Assembly (NCBI GenBank): GCA_026394265.1
Contig: JAPKYO010000012.1
Location: 31,411-95,410, forward strand
DNA from: Candidatus Bathyarchaeota archaeon
Lineage (GTDB): Archaea > Thermoproteota > Bathyarchaeia > TCS64
Reading direction: 5' to 3'
DNA: 64,000 nt
This document shows positions 52,779 to 61,699 of this stretch, in pieces. A model generated the notes under the pieces. That model made no database searches. It was given only the letters and a program-made list of their open reading frames with translations, and was not told where the DNA came from. Made by a program: the position numbers and the translations under genes. Each line of letters starts with the position of its first letter. Position 1 is the stretch's first letter.

Positions 52779-53393
52779 ATGAAGCTCAGCCGAAAGGCGC
52801 TACTCTCCATCGGTTTCATCATCCTACTCACAACCTCCGGCATAATCGCCTGGACCCAGTTCTTCAACAAGAAGGAGATCGTCGTCCTCGAAACCACGAT
52901 GGGCAACATCGAGATAGAGCTCGACCGCGGGAAAGCCCCCATAACCGTCGCGAACTTCCTCTCCTATGTCAAAGCCGGCTTCTACGACGGCACAATCTTC
53001 CACAGGGTCTACGCGGGCTTCGTCATACAGGGCGGCGGATTCGCATCCAACGAGACCGAGAAGACGACGAACGCCCCCATCAACCTTGAGTCGAACAACG
53101 GGCTGAAGAACCTAGTCGGAACCATAGCTATGGCGCGGACGACTTCACCAAACAGCGCCACGAGCCAGTTCTTCATAAACCTCGTCGACAACCCCGACCT
53201 CGACTTCAAATCCTCCTCGGAGCCAGGCTACGCCGTCTTCGGCAAGGTCGTATCAGGTATGGAGGTAGTGAACAACATAGCGAAGGTCAAGGTCGAAACC
53301 CGAAACGTGACCATCCCAGGATACGGCGAATACCCATTCCAGATGTGGCCCGCCCAGGACATAGTCATCATCCGTGCTTACCTGAAGCCGTAA
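52779..53393 (+). CDS. Membrane-anchored cyclophilin-type peptidyl-prolyl isomerase
   Basis: 204 aa. Residues about 8-27 (LLSIGFIILLTTSGIIAWTQ) anchor it in the membrane. The cyclophilin domain has IFHRVYAGFVIQGGGFASNE, IAMARTTSPNSATSQFFINL and YAVFGKVVSGMEVVNNIAKV, the usual active site (R, F, Q-F-F). It assists folding of exported proteins on the outer face. TATA-like AACCTTTTAGA at 52743-52753 is upstream. Confidence 0.94.
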   Translation: MKLSRKALLSIGFIILLTTSGIIAWTQFFNKKEIVVLETTMGNIEIELDRGKAPITVANFLSYVKAGFYDGTIFHRVYAGFVIQGGGFASNETEKTTNAPINLESNNGLKNLVGTIAMARTTSPNSATSQFFINLVDNPDLDFKSSSEPGYAVFGKVVSGMEVVNNIAKVKVETRNVTIPGYGEYPFQMWPAQDIVIIRAYLKP

Positions 53394-53426
53394 CCCTCAA
53401 ACGGCGCTTGAACAGAATACCCAGCC

Positions 53427-53906
53427 ATGGGGGACGAATCCGTCTACACGAGCTGGATGTACCGGGGCAGGAGACCCCCGAGCGACTCCGCCTACTTCGA
53501 GAACATGAGCCGATGCGTCTTCCAGTCCGGCCTCAACTGGGCGACGATAGCATCTAGGTGGCCCGCCTTCAAGGATGCATTCGAGGGCTTCGAGATAACA
53601 CGCGTCGCCGGGTACGGGGCTGTGGACATAGCCCGCCTCATGGGGGACGCGAAGATAATCCGGAACAGGAACAAGATACTCGCCACCATCCACAACGCAC
53701 GCGAGTTCGAGAGAATCATAAAGGAGAGCGGAAGCGTCCCCGCCTGGCTGAGCAGCATGGATAAATCAAATAACTACGGCGGCGTCATCAAGAGGGTCGC
53801 GTCGCGGTTCAAGCACGTGGGACCCACATCCGTCCCCCTCTGGCTCTACTCGGTGGGCGAGGACATCGACATCACAGACCTCGTCGAGGCCCGCTTCAGG
53901 AAGTAG
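53427..53906 (+). CDS. DNA-3-methyladenine glycosylase I-like (Tag)
   Basis: 159 aa, shorter than bacterial Tag (about 190). CVFQSGLNWATIASRWPAFK, FEGFEITRVAGYGAVDIARL and IIRNRNKILATIHNAREFER follow the HhH-type Tag fold with the GLSW and IIRNR blocks. Tag removes 3-methyladenine from DNA. The four zinc ligands (Cys17/His/His/Cys) of Tag are absent here, and the end is divergent, so the activity is probable but not certain. 53907-54065 downstream shows a TATA-like CATTTAAGG and no gene beyond an eight-codon ORF. Confidence 0.75.
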   Translation: MGDESVYTSWMYRGRRPPSDSAYFENMSRCVFQSGLNWATIASRWPAFKDAFEGFEITRVAGYGAVDIARLMGDAKIIRNRNKILATIHNAREFERIIKESGSVPAWLSSMDKSNNYGGVIKRVASRFKHVGPTSVPLWLYSVGEDIDITDLVEARFRK

Positions 53907-54065
53907 CCCCGTCACCGGGATAATACGTATCAGGGCTCCACAAACCCATTTAAGGAGCGTTGCAGCGGGCAAACATGCGGGGGAGGTGGTGTCCAGACTA
54001 ATTGACCAATCATAAGCCTCTTGATACACTCCCCATCCATTATTTTTAAACCGGCATCAACCGGC

Positions 54066-55301
54066 TCACAGGCTGAGTATCTCCTTCTTCGACCACAGGT
54101 AATCCTCAACTAACGCCTCTCCGAGGTTCTTGGGGTCTGCGAAGAAGACGCGCCCGTTATTCACCTGGGCGATCCTCTTAGCCATCTCGCGGAGCTCGGG
54201 GTCGTCGTCGAGCATGACGACGTTTAACAGTATGTCGTGCAGCCGGTAGAGGCGGACCTCCTCGACCACCGCCTCCATGGCCCTCTTGAAGCCGACGAAC
54301 TCCCCATCGATGAAGTTGGGGGCGGAGTCGGTGATGAGGTGCGCCTGCTTATTGCCGGGTTCCATGGCGACTGCGAGGCGGAAGGCGCGCAGTGGTCTCC
54401 GTATGTCGGTGAACTGCTGGGGGACGGCGACGCCGGGGAGCTCGTATGGCTCCACCATCTTCGTCTCCTCACTGAAGGCGTAGACCCTGAGCCGGTCCTC
54501 GGGGAACTCTAGACGCATCAACTCCGATAGGGCTAACGCCGTCTCTACGGCTGCCTCCATCTTCCCCTTCTTCTTCATCGAGGCGCTCTGGTCGACGAGG
54601 ACGCCGAAGTGTACCTCGGTGGCGTGTCGGCTCTCGTGTATGCGGAAGTCGCTCGTCTTCATATCCCTGAAGCCTCCGCCGCGCTCTATGACTGCCATGA
54701 GGCTCCTCTCGATGTTGATGCGGTCGTAGGGGTCCCCGGGCTCGTATGGGCGATAGGTGGCTGCGAGCCATGGGCCGTGGCCGATGTCCTCGACGCGGTG
54801 TGCCCCGAGGCCCTTCCGGGCGAGGTTCATCAGAATCTTGTTAAGGAAACCACGGCCCAGGAGCTGCGCGCCCTTGCTGGTGAGCACGACGCCCTTCCCC
54901 CTGCCATCGAGGAGACCCCTCTTCTCCAGATCCTTGAGCGCCTCGTCGAAGTCCTCCTCACTGATGGCGTGGGGGTCGGAGTCTAGCTGCTCGATCTGCT
55001 CCTTGAGTCCCTCCATCTCCCCCGTGAGCTCCAGCTCCCCGAGAACCTCCTCCTCTCCATCCCCTTCTAGGAGCTTCTCGACGGCCTTCATCATCATCTG
55101 CGCCTTGAGTTGCTCAAGCTGCTCCTGCAGCTCCTCCCGCTTCTTCTGGTTGGATTGGAGCCTCTTCTCGGCCTTCTTCCTGACCTTCTCCATCATCTCG
55201 GAGTCTTGATCTAGTCCCTTCCCCATCTGCATCTTCGCGGCGTCCCGTAGGAGGTCCAGGGTGTTGTCCTCGATGTCGCTGCAGGGGTTCTGGGGCTGCA
55301 C
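54066..55301 (-). CDS. VWA-domain protein (partner of MoxR-type ATPase)
   Basis: 411 aa. A long charged helix (residues about 40-120, KAEKRLQSNQKKREELQEQL) precedes a winged-helix-like part (DFDEALKDLEKRGLLDGRGK) and a VWA domain with MIDAS FGVLVDQSASMKKKGKM, the aspartate-x-Ser-x-Ser site intact, and HLITDSAPNFIDG. It resembles the cobalt/magnesium chelatase D-like and CbbO/MoxR-partner proteins. It lies two bases after the AAA+ gene and surely acts with it. Confidence 0.88.
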   Translation of the reverse strand: MQPQNPCSDIEDNTLDLLRDAAKMQMGKGLDQDSEMMEKVRKKAEKRLQSNQKKREELQEQLEQLKAQMMMKAVEKLLEGDGEEEVLGELELTGEMEGLKEQIEQLDSDPHAISEEDFDEALKDLEKRGLLDGRGKGVVLTSKGAQLLGRGFLNKILMNLARKGLGAHRVEDIGHGPWLAATYRPYEPGDPYDRINIERSLMAVIERGGGFRDMKTSDFRIHESRHATEVHFGVLVDQSASMKKKGKMEAAVETALALSELMRLEFPEDRLRVYAFSEETKMVEPYELPGVAVPQQFTDIRRPLRAFRLAVAMEPGNKQAHLITDSAPNFIDGEFVGFKRAMEAVVEEVRLYRLHDILLNVVMLDDDPELREMAKRIAQVNNGRVFFADPKNLGEALVEDYLWSKKEILSL

Positions 55302-55303
55302 GG

Positions 55304-56794
55304 CTACTCCATCCGCTTGGGGGCGTAAATGTTCTCTATCTTCGCCTCGACGGTTTTGCCCGCGGTTAGTGCGTGGGCGAGGAGCCCGAGGGCACTCAAC
55401 CTGTAGTCGCGCAGCGTATCCGGGTCGACCGCCTCGGGGCTGTCCCTTATGAGGTCACCGAGGCCGCTGACGAGGCTCGGGCTCTCCCACGGCTGGTTCT
55501 CCTCCATGAATCGGACGACGCGGTACGCCGCCTCATGATCCTGCATGTTGTCGAGTATGTCTCCGCCGGATAGCGCGGCGTTTATCTCACCCGCTAGCTG
55601 GCGCGGGTCGACGTCGACGCCCTTGAGTATGGCGACACCCACATCTCGTGCGGCGTACCAGAGGACGTCCTCGACTACCTCGTCGTTCTTGACCATGAAC
55701 GCGGCTGGGCTGTCGTCGAAGCCGACTAGGTCGGCGCGGAGCCTTATCCTGCCCCTCAGGGCGAGTTTGAGGCCGTCGGATGCCTCATGAAGGCCAGCGA
55801 CCTTAACGCCGACGCGCTCCGCGGAGCTCAGGGTGTGGTCGAGGCTCTTTATCGAGCCCCTGATGCTGCTGCCCCTGTCGATGTTGGGGCAGTCACGCGT
55901 GTACCGGACCGTCTTCTCGACGGCGTCCACGATCCACCAGGGGGCGGACGCCCTGCGCTTCAGCTCCTCCGGCTTCGCGTATATGGGCTCCTCCTTCACC
56001 GTCTTGCCCCGCTCGAGGAAGAACTCGTCCCGGACCCTGAAGCCCTCCTTGAGCATGATCTCGCGCTCGATGTCCTCCTCGGGGAGCGCCATGGGGATAA
56101 GTTCGAGGCGGTCGAGCAGCGGCTCGGGGACCCTGTTTACGTGGCTGAATCCGGTTGGGTTGCCCGTGGCGACGAAGAATATGTCGATGGGGCGTACCCA
56201 GTTGTACTCCTCGAGGACAACCTTGCCCTCCTGAAGCATCGGGTGGAATAGGACCTGCACCTTAGTAGGTATGGCGGGTAGCTCGTCAACGCAGACGACT
56301 CCCCTGTTGCCGCGGAGGACGCCCGTGCCTATGAAGGCGCGCGGGTCCGTCGGGCTCTCACCCTGCACTATCGCCTGTATGTCCTTAACGCCGAGAATCT
56401 TCGCCTCGTTCGTGTACTCGTTGCCCTGAATCCTGCTGTAGCGCTGGATGCCCGAGATTATCTCGACCTCCGGGTCCTCCACGCCCTGGCAGCTCGGGCA
56501 CTTCCACTCCTCGGGCCACTTCGGGTCGCAGTTGTAGGGGCAGCCCTTGATCTTTGGGACCGGTGGGAGGAGCTTGGCGAGGCTCTCCGCCAGGCGCGTC
56601 TTCCCCGTGCCCTCTCTGCTGACGAGGTACGGGTAGCTGTTGCTCAGGACGGCCCTGATCACGTCCGCCTTTGTCCCCTCGCGCCCCTCTATGTCGGGCA
56701 GGGGGTCCTCGTCGTCTCTGAGCTTCTTCAGCATCATGTAGCGTAGCTCGTATGCGACTGGCATTGGGGTGTATCGTTCCATGTCGAAGTCCAA
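55304..56794 (-). CDS. AAA+ ATPase (MoxR/ChlI-like) with zinc-binding insert
   Basis: 496 aa. Walker A LVSREGTGKTRLAESLAKLL, a Cys insert GCPYNCDPKWPEEWKCPSCQ between Walker A and B, Walker B GVVCVDELPAI, sensor I IFFVATGNPTGF and the arginine finger in RVPEPLLDRLELI. ChlI-like ATPases have this insert in the magnesium/cobalt chelatase relatives. With the VWA protein downstream it forms a chaperone-like pair for cofactor loading or complex remodelling. The target is unknown. No chelatase H gene is present. Confidence 0.9.
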   Translation of the reverse strand: MDFDMERYTPMPVAYELRYMMLKKLRDDEDPLPDIEGREGTKADVIRAVLSNSYPYLVSREGTGKTRLAESLAKLLPPVPKIKGCPYNCDPKWPEEWKCPSCQGVEDPEVEIISGIQRYSRIQGNEYTNEAKILGVKDIQAIVQGESPTDPRAFIGTGVLRGNRGVVCVDELPAIPTKVQVLFHPMLQEGKVVLEEYNWVRPIDIFFVATGNPTGFSHVNRVPEPLLDRLELIPMALPEEDIEREIMLKEGFRVRDEFFLERGKTVKEEPIYAKPEELKRRASAPWWIVDAVEKTVRYTRDCPNIDRGSSIRGSIKSLDHTLSSAERVGVKVAGLHEASDGLKLALRGRIRLRADLVGFDDSPAAFMVKNDEVVEDVLWYAARDVGVAILKGVDVDPRQLAGEINAALSGGDILDNMQDHEAAYRVVRFMEENQPWESPSLVSGLGDLIRDSPEAVDPDTLRDYRLSALGLLAHALTAGKTVEAKIENIYAPKRME

Positions 56795-56901
56795 GGCTGA
56801 TCCCCGTGTTCTGATACAGTCGAGGTGCCGACCTTAAAAAGCATCCCGACCACCCCTAAGCAGTCTTTTCAACTCATCCCGTCGACTTCTACTCGATTGG
56901 A

Positions 56902-57716
56902 ATGGCAAAATCCTACGCGGAGATTGACAGGTGCATAATGGGGGAAGCCTACGGGAGCGTCGAGACGCTCTCGAGAACGTGACGACGCTCTGCGATGACT
57001 ACGATTCGAGGTGGCCCGGATCGGGGGACGATAAGGCGTCCTGCGAGTACATGGCGGGCAAACTCGAGGGCTACGGGCTCGAAAACGTCCACCTTGAGAA
57101 GTTCACGATCCCCGGTTGGAGGCGTGGGCCGGCCAAGATAACCGTCCTCGAACCCCGCCGCAAGGAGATTCCCTGCATCGGGTTGCCCATGACCGCCGAT
57201 GGGACCGTCGAGGCGGAGCTCGTTGACCTCGACGAAGGCGCCGTCGACGTCTACGAGAATAGGCGGAAGGAGATCGAGGGCAAGATAGTGCTTGTGAACA
57301 GCGCCCAGCCGCCGACGATGGCGAGGTACTTGCACAGGAGCGAGAGGTACCAGAGGAGCGTCATGGCGGGCGCCGCGGGTTGGATCTTCATGACCCATTA
57401 CCCTGCATACGGGCCGCCGACGGGCGGTATCAGCCCGATAATCCCCGGGGTGGGTGTGAGCTACGAGGACGGCGCATACCTCACACGGGTGCTACAGCGG
57501 AAGGGGCGCGTCAAGCTCCGCCTAGAGGTCAACTGCGAGAACCTGCAGGTCGACACGTGGAACGTCGTCGCCGACCTACCCGGCAAGGTCGAGGGGGAGA
57601 CCGTCGAGCTGGGTGAGAAGCTGAAGGCGTACCTGTCGAAGAAGCGTAAGTCCCTAAAACCCGAGGCGCGAGACTATCTCGACCGCCTCACAGGCGGTTG
57701 GGAAGAGATAATCTAA
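56902..57716 (+). pseudogene. Decayed M28-family peptidase: frameshift and missing catalytic domain
   Basis: ATG 56902 starts MAKSYAEIDRCIMGEAYGS, then a CTCTC at 56968-56972 breaks the frame; removing TC gives ETLENVTTLCDDYDSRWPGS, the standard start of M28 aminopeptidases. The frame continues through the PA domain (IEGKIVLVNSAQPP, VSYEDGAYLTRVLQRKG) to WNVVADLPGKVEGE, where the zinc domain (AHYDS, GA-DN, EE) should follow. Instead 37 unrelated residues end the gene. About half of the normal length is missing, so it is not an active M28 peptidase. Confidence 0.75.
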
Positions 57717-57803
57717 CTCTACCTCGATCAATCCATCCTCCTCAACAGCTTGTTTATTTTTAATTTCTCGCCCCTAAGGTATTTTTGGGAACAACGCCTA
57801 AAT

Positions 57804-57823
57804 ATTGCCAAGTTTATTGCCAA
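57804..57823 (+). promoter_or_regulatory. Direct-repeat operator before the AbrB/PIN pair
   Basis: ATTGCCAA occurs at 57804-57811 and 57816-57823, 12 bases apart, with the second running into CCAATTGG-like symmetry. TATA-like CCTAAATAT (57798-57806) overlaps the first copy. Antitoxins of the AbrB type commonly bind their own promoter, so this is the probable site. Confidence 0.5.
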
Positions 57824-57835
57824 TTGGGAGAAGTT

Positions 57836-58105
57836 ATGGTGGAGAAGGTTGACCGCTTCGGTAGAGTGCTCATCCCCCGAAGGATACGTGAAACCCTGAA
57901 CCTCACCGCGGACACCGAGATCGAGTTCGAGCTAAGGGGTAGAGAGCTGGTAATAAGGGGACTCGATTCAGACCTCGAATCCACAGTAGATGACTGGGAG
58001 TCCTCCTTGAAACGGAGTCTTCCCCGTGCGTTCGCAGCCGAGCCGATTGAAGAGGAGTCAAAATGGTATCCGAAAGAGTATCCACGCGCCAAACTCGGCC
58101 TCTAG
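57836..58105 (+). CDS. AbrB/MazE-type antitoxin
   Basis: 89 aa from ATG 57836. VEKVDRFGRVLIPRRIRETL and DTEIEFELRGRELVIRG form the swapped-hairpin DNA-binding domain; the acidic C-terminal half (SDLESTVDDWESSLKRSLPR) should wrap the toxin. It overlaps the PIN toxin gene by 43 bases. Upstream ATG 57785 lies before the promoter and is rejected. Confidence 0.87.
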   Translation: MVEKVDRFGRVLIPRRIRETLNLTADTEIEFELRGRELVIRGLDSDLESTVDDWESSLKRSLPRAFAAEPIEEESKWYPKEYPRAKLGL

Positions 58106-58569
58106 AAGCCGTCATCGACGTAGGCCCCATCGTCTTAGCCCACTTCCAGAACCCAGCACAGGACGAAGCTTTGAAGCTCCTGAGTGATGTGCTCAGGACG
58201 AAGCGAAGATGCCTTATTCCAACCTCCACGCTCCTCGGCGCATACCACATCATGACAAGGTATCTCCGAGTTGAGTCAACGTTAGCATCTGAGGCACTTG
58301 TACAAACCCTCTCGACGAGGTCCCCCTCTTTCTACCCCGACATCGACGTTGAGACCGCACACAGGGCGATATCGCACGCTAGTGGTTTCAGGATCGAGTC
58401 GTGGGACGGGTACCTTGTTGCGCTGGCGGAGAAAGAGAGTGCCCCTGTGATCTACTCGATGGATGAAGAGTTCTCGAAAAAGGTCAGGTCGATCAGGGTT
58501 ATCAATCCCCTTCCTGAAGATGTCTACGAGGAATACAAGGACTGGATGCGGGACAACATCAACAGGTGA
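58063..58569 (+). CDS. PIN-domain toxin (VapC-like)
   Basis: 168 aa; the first 14 residues may be an extension, since GTG/ATG choices exist. VIDVGPIVLAHFQN (first Asp), a central conserved Glu/Asp region, ESWDGYLVALAEKE (third acid) and IYSMDEEFSKKV (last Asp) outline the PIN nuclease site. It should cut tRNA or mRNA when free of its antitoxin. Overlap with the AbrB gene and the shared promoter form a type II toxin-antitoxin pair. Confidence 0.87.
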   Translation: MVSERVSTRQTRPLEAVIDVGPIVLAHFQNPAQDEALKLLSDVLRTKRRCLIPTSTLLGAYHIMTRYLRVESTLASEALVQTLSTRSPSFYPDIDVETAHRAISHASGFRIESWDGYLVALAEKESAPVIYSMDEEFSKKVRSIRVINPLPEDVYEEYKDWMRDNINR

Positions 58570-58584
58570 CACATTAACTATCTG

Positions 58585-59727
58585 TTACCTGTCCATCTCG
58601 AATGTCTGCCCCGCGCCGCGTAGCAGGTTCCTGATGGGCAGGTGCTGTGGGCAGAGTTCCTCGCAGCGCCCGCAGCTGGTGCAGTTCTTCGCCCACTGCC
58701 CCTGCTTGAGTTGTTCCCTGTACTTCGCCTTGACGGCGGGGTCCCGGTTCTTCATGTAGAACTCGTTGAAGAGGGAGAATATCTCTGGGATGGCGACGCC
58801 GCTGGGGCAGGGTGTGCAGTACCTGCAGCCGGTGCAGCCGACGAAGCCCATCTCGCGGTACTTCTCGGCGACCCTGTCGACGAGGCGCAGGTCCTCCTTG
58901 GTGAGCTTGGCGACTTCGCTCCTGCCCGCCGCCTTGACGTTCTCGACGACCTGCTCCATCGTGTTCATTCCGCTGAGGAGTAGGCTTACCTCGGGGTGGT
59001 TCCAGACCCACTGTAGCGCCCACTCGGCGGGCTCCCAGCGGTGGTGGCCTTCCCGCCAGAGCTTCTTTATGCCCTCTGGGGGGTTGATGGCGAGGCGTCC
59101 GCCCGCGATTGGCTCCATGACGACGACGGCGAGCCCCTTCTTCGCCGCGTAGTGGAGGCCCTCGGTTCCCGCCTGGTACTTCGTATCCATGTAGTTGTAT
59201 TGTATCTGGCAGAAGGTCCAGTCATGCGCGTCAACTATCTCCTTGAAGGCTGGTAGCTCGTCGTGGAAGCTGAAGCCGAGGTGCCCGATCTTGCCCTCCT
59301 TGAGCTTCTTCTCCGCCCACCTGAGGACTCCGAGGTCGCGGACCTTCGGCCACCGCTCCTTCCCCAAGCCGTGGAGGAGGTAGAAGTCGATGTGGTCGGT
59401 CTGAAGCTTCGCCAGCTGCTCGTTGAAGTATTTGTCGAAGTCGTCTGCGGTGTTTACGAGCCAGCAGGGCATCTTTGTGGCGAGGTTGACCTTCTCGCGG
59501 TAGCCGTCCCTGAGCGCCTTGCCGACGACTATCTCGCTCTGTCCCTTGTGGTAGGGGTAGGCGGAGTCGACGTAGTTGACGCCGTTGTCGATGGCGTACC
59601 TGATCATGTCGATGGCTAGGGGCTCGTCGATCTTCGCCGCGTCGCCGCCGATGATGGGTAGCCTCATGGCGCCGAAGCCGAGCGCCGAGGGCGTGAAGTC
59701 CAACTTTCCGAACTTCCTGTACTTCAT
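58585..59727 (-). CDS. Aldo/keto reductase with C-terminal ferredoxin domain
   Basis: 380 aa. FTPSALGFGAMRLPIIGGDA, YVDSAYPYHKGQSEIVVGKA and IDFYLLHGLGKERWPKVRDL are AKR motifs with the catalytic Asp, Tyr and His. The last 100 residues carry CTGCRYCTPCPSGVAIPEIF and CTSCGRCEELCPQHLPI, two 4Fe-4S motifs. It probably couples ferredoxin-type electrons to carbonyl reduction in the cytoplasm. It follows the PIN toxin convergently (15 bases). Confidence 0.93.
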   Translation of the reverse strand: MKYRKFGKLDFTPSALGFGAMRLPIIGGDAAKIDEPLAIDMIRYAIDNGVNYVDSAYPYHKGQSEIVVGKALRDGYREKVNLATKMPCWLVNTADDFDKYFNEQLAKLQTDHIDFYLLHGLGKERWPKVRDLGVLRWAEKKLKEGKIGHLGFSFHDELPAFKEIVDAHDWTFCQIQYNYMDTKYQAGTEGLHYAAKKGLAVVVMEPIAGGRLAINPPEGIKKLWREGHHRWEPAEWALQWVWNHPEVSLLLSGMNTMEQVVENVKAAGRSEVAKLTKEDLRLVDRVAEKYREMGFVGCTGCRYCTPCPSGVAIPEIFSLFNEFYMKNRDPAVKAKYREQLKQGQWAKNCTSCGRCEELCPQHLPIRNLLRGAGQTFEMDR

Positions 59728-59834
59728 GGTTGGTCACTAAAACTGAATTGGATTGTGATACGGGGTTTATAGAGGTTCCCCGCCTCGGGGACGGCTTTTT
59801 ATGTTTAGTGCCTCCCTATCCTCTACGATCCGAG

Positions 59835-60899
59835 ATGGAGTCCGAGAGATACGACCGCGTTTTGGCGGTCATGCAACGTAAGGTCCCCGACCGCGTCCCC
59901 TGGGCGCTCTGGGGCCACTTCCCCGCCTGCAAGTGGCTAAACGGCTACAGCTGGGAGAAGTCTCTGCGCGACGGCGAGGAAGCCGCCAAGGCGCACATGG
60001 CGCTGCTGCGTGAACTCGACTACAACATGGACCTGCTCAAGGTCACGCCCTACTACCGCTTCATGGCGATCCAGTGGGGGAGCAAGTTCGAGTTCATAAA
60101 CAACGAGGAGGAGGCCGCCACGAAGGAGGTCACGGTCAAGAAGACGAAGGACTGGGAGAAGCTCTGGGTCCTAGACCCAAAGAAGGAGCTGCGTGAATAC
60201 GTCAGGTGCAACGAGATACTGGCGCGTGACCTGCGCAGGGTCCCATTCATCTACACGATCCCCAGCCCAATTATCCAGGCGATGAACGGCGTCAGCACGC
60301 CCGACCAGGTCCTCAAGGACATGAAGGAGAACCCCGACGCCCTCAAGCAGGGGCTTGAGACGATCGCTCAGACGACCATCGACTTCGCCAAGGCGTGCGT
60401 CGACGCCGGCGCACCCGGCATCTTCCTCGGCATCGGCGGTGGTGGCCGCATCTGGAAGGCACTCGACAAGAAGCAGCTCGAGACCTACGCCCTCGGGTAC
60501 GACAAGAAGGTGCTCGACGCGGTGAAGTGCCCCATCAAGCTGATGCACATCTGCAGTACCCCCGAGGGTGACCCGCAGAAGCTCTTCGAGGATGGCTGGT
60601 TCAAGAAATACCCGGTGGACGCGCTGAACTGGGCGAGCCACTCCTGGACCCCCGTCAAGAAGGGGAAGGAGTTGTACGGTGACAAGTTCTGCATCTGCGG
60701 CGGGCTCGACCACGAGGCGGTCCTCAGGAAGGGGACTCCAAAGCAGGTCGAGGACGCCGTCAAGAAGGCTATTGGTGACTGCGCGGAGGGCGGCGGCTTC
60801 ATGCTCGGCCCCGGCTGCACGGTATTCCAGGATATGCCGATCGCCAACTACAACGCAGTCGGCAGGGCGGTCTGGAAGTACGGCGCCTACAAGAAGTAG
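59835..60899 (+). CDS. Uroporphyrinogen decarboxylase-like zinc methyltransferase (MtaA/MtbA group)
   Basis: 354 aa from ATG 59835. MQRKVPDRVPWALWGHFPAC starts the barrel; IKLMHICSTPEGDP supplies His-x-Cys and GFMLGPGCTVFQDMP the later Cys, the zinc site of methylcobalamin:thiol methyltransferases and absent from true HemE. It should move methyl groups between a corrinoid protein and a thiol or other acceptor. No corrinoid protein gene is next to it. TATA-like CTTTTTATG at 59796-59804. Confidence 0.85.
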   Translation: MESERYDRVLAVMQRKVPDRVPWALWGHFPACKWLNGYSWEKSLRDGEEAAKAHMALLRELDYNMDLLKVTPYYRFMAIQWGSKFEFINNEEEAATKEVTVKKTKDWEKLWVLDPKKELREYVRCNEILARDLRRVPFIYTIPSPIIQAMNGVSTPDQVLKDMKENPDALKQGLETIAQTTIDFAKACVDAGAPGIFLGIGGGGRIWKALDKKQLETYALGYDKKVLDAVKCPIKLMHICSTPEGDPQKLFEDGWFKKYPVDALNWASHSWTPVKKGKELYGDKFCICGGLDHEAVLRKGTPKQVEDAVKKAIGDCAEGGGFMLGPGCTVFQDMPIANYNAVGRAVWKYGAYKK

Positions 60900-61046
60900 G
60901 TCCGCCACACCCATTTTTCACAACTATTTCCCTAGAAATGGATTGTCCCAATAATTATAGCAGAATTGGGACAGTCTCGTTAAAGGACACGCTTTTAAGC
61001 CCTAGACCGAATCACCTACACAGATCAGTATTCTGAAGGGAGCAGG

Positions 61047-61685
61047 GTGGCGGACGACCTCAAGCTGAAGGGCCCGGTCAGGGAGATCGGTATCGAGAGG
61101 GACAACGACAGGCACGACTCCTTCAACATCACCATCGGGATAACCATCAAGACCGAGGGGAAGGTCACATACGAGGAGGCGGAGCGCCTCTCGACGAAGT
61201 TCCGCCGCGAGTACCTGGGCAAGGACGTGGAGTTCCGCGCCATCCACATCCCCTGCCCCTATTGCGACAAGATCCTGAACAGTGAGTCGGGTGCCAAACA
61301 GCACATACTCAAGATCCACCCCGAGAAGGCCGAGCTGATCAACCCCCCGAAGGTTGCGGCGAAGGTGGAGGCGCCGGTGAAGAAGGGGCGGGGGAAGAAG
61401 GCGGAGAAGCCGGTCAAGAAGGCCGGGAAGCCGGCTAAGAAGACTGGAAAGCGCAAGGCCAAGACGACGCCGGTGCAGGCTGTGAAGGCGGGTAAGACCG
61501 TCGACGCCAAGAAGCCAAAGGCGGCGAAGGCCGAACCGAAGGCGAAGAAGACGCGCCCCACACTAAAGGAGGATGCACCGGAACCGGCTAGGTCCCGGGT
61601 CAAGGTGGAGCCGTACAAGCACACGCCGATGATGATGGAGCCCGCGAAGCGCTCCCCGAAGGCGAAGCAGCTAACACTAGCCTAG
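61047..61685 (+). CDS. C2H2 zinc-finger protein with lysine-rich H1-like tail
   Basis: 212 aa from GTG. Residues 1-68 form an alpha-beta domain (LKLKGPVREIGIERDNDRHD, ITIKTEGKVTYEEAERLSTK); residues 70-90 are one classic C2H2 finger, CPYCDKILNSESGAKQHILK IH (C-x2-C-x12-H-x4-H). The last 120 residues are Lys/Ala/Pro-rich with KKAGKPAKK repeats like histone H1 tails. A nucleic-acid-binding role is inferred. Transcript signal TTTTAAGCCC lies at about 60991-61000. Confidence 0.75.
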   Translation: MADDLKLKGPVREIGIERDNDRHDSFNITIGITIKTEGKVTYEEAERLSTKFRREYLGKDVEFRAIHIPCPYCDKILNSESGAKQHILKIHPEKAELINPPKVAAKVEAPVKKGRGKKAEKPVKKAGKPAKKTGKRKAKTTPVQAVKAGKTVDAKKPKAAKAEPKAKKTRPTLKEDAPEPARSRVKVEPYKHTPMMMEPAKRSPKAKQLTLA

Positions 61686-61699
61686 CTCACTATCATCGA

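Noticed and set aside
53949..54002. Promoter-like CATTTAAGG followed by an eight-codon ORF
   Set aside because: TATA spacing is good, but the ORF is too short and no RNA fold is evident; left unannotated.
57785..57835. Upstream ATG for the AbrB antitoxin
   Set aside because: It precedes the TATA-like box and operator repeats, so it would not be on the mRNA.
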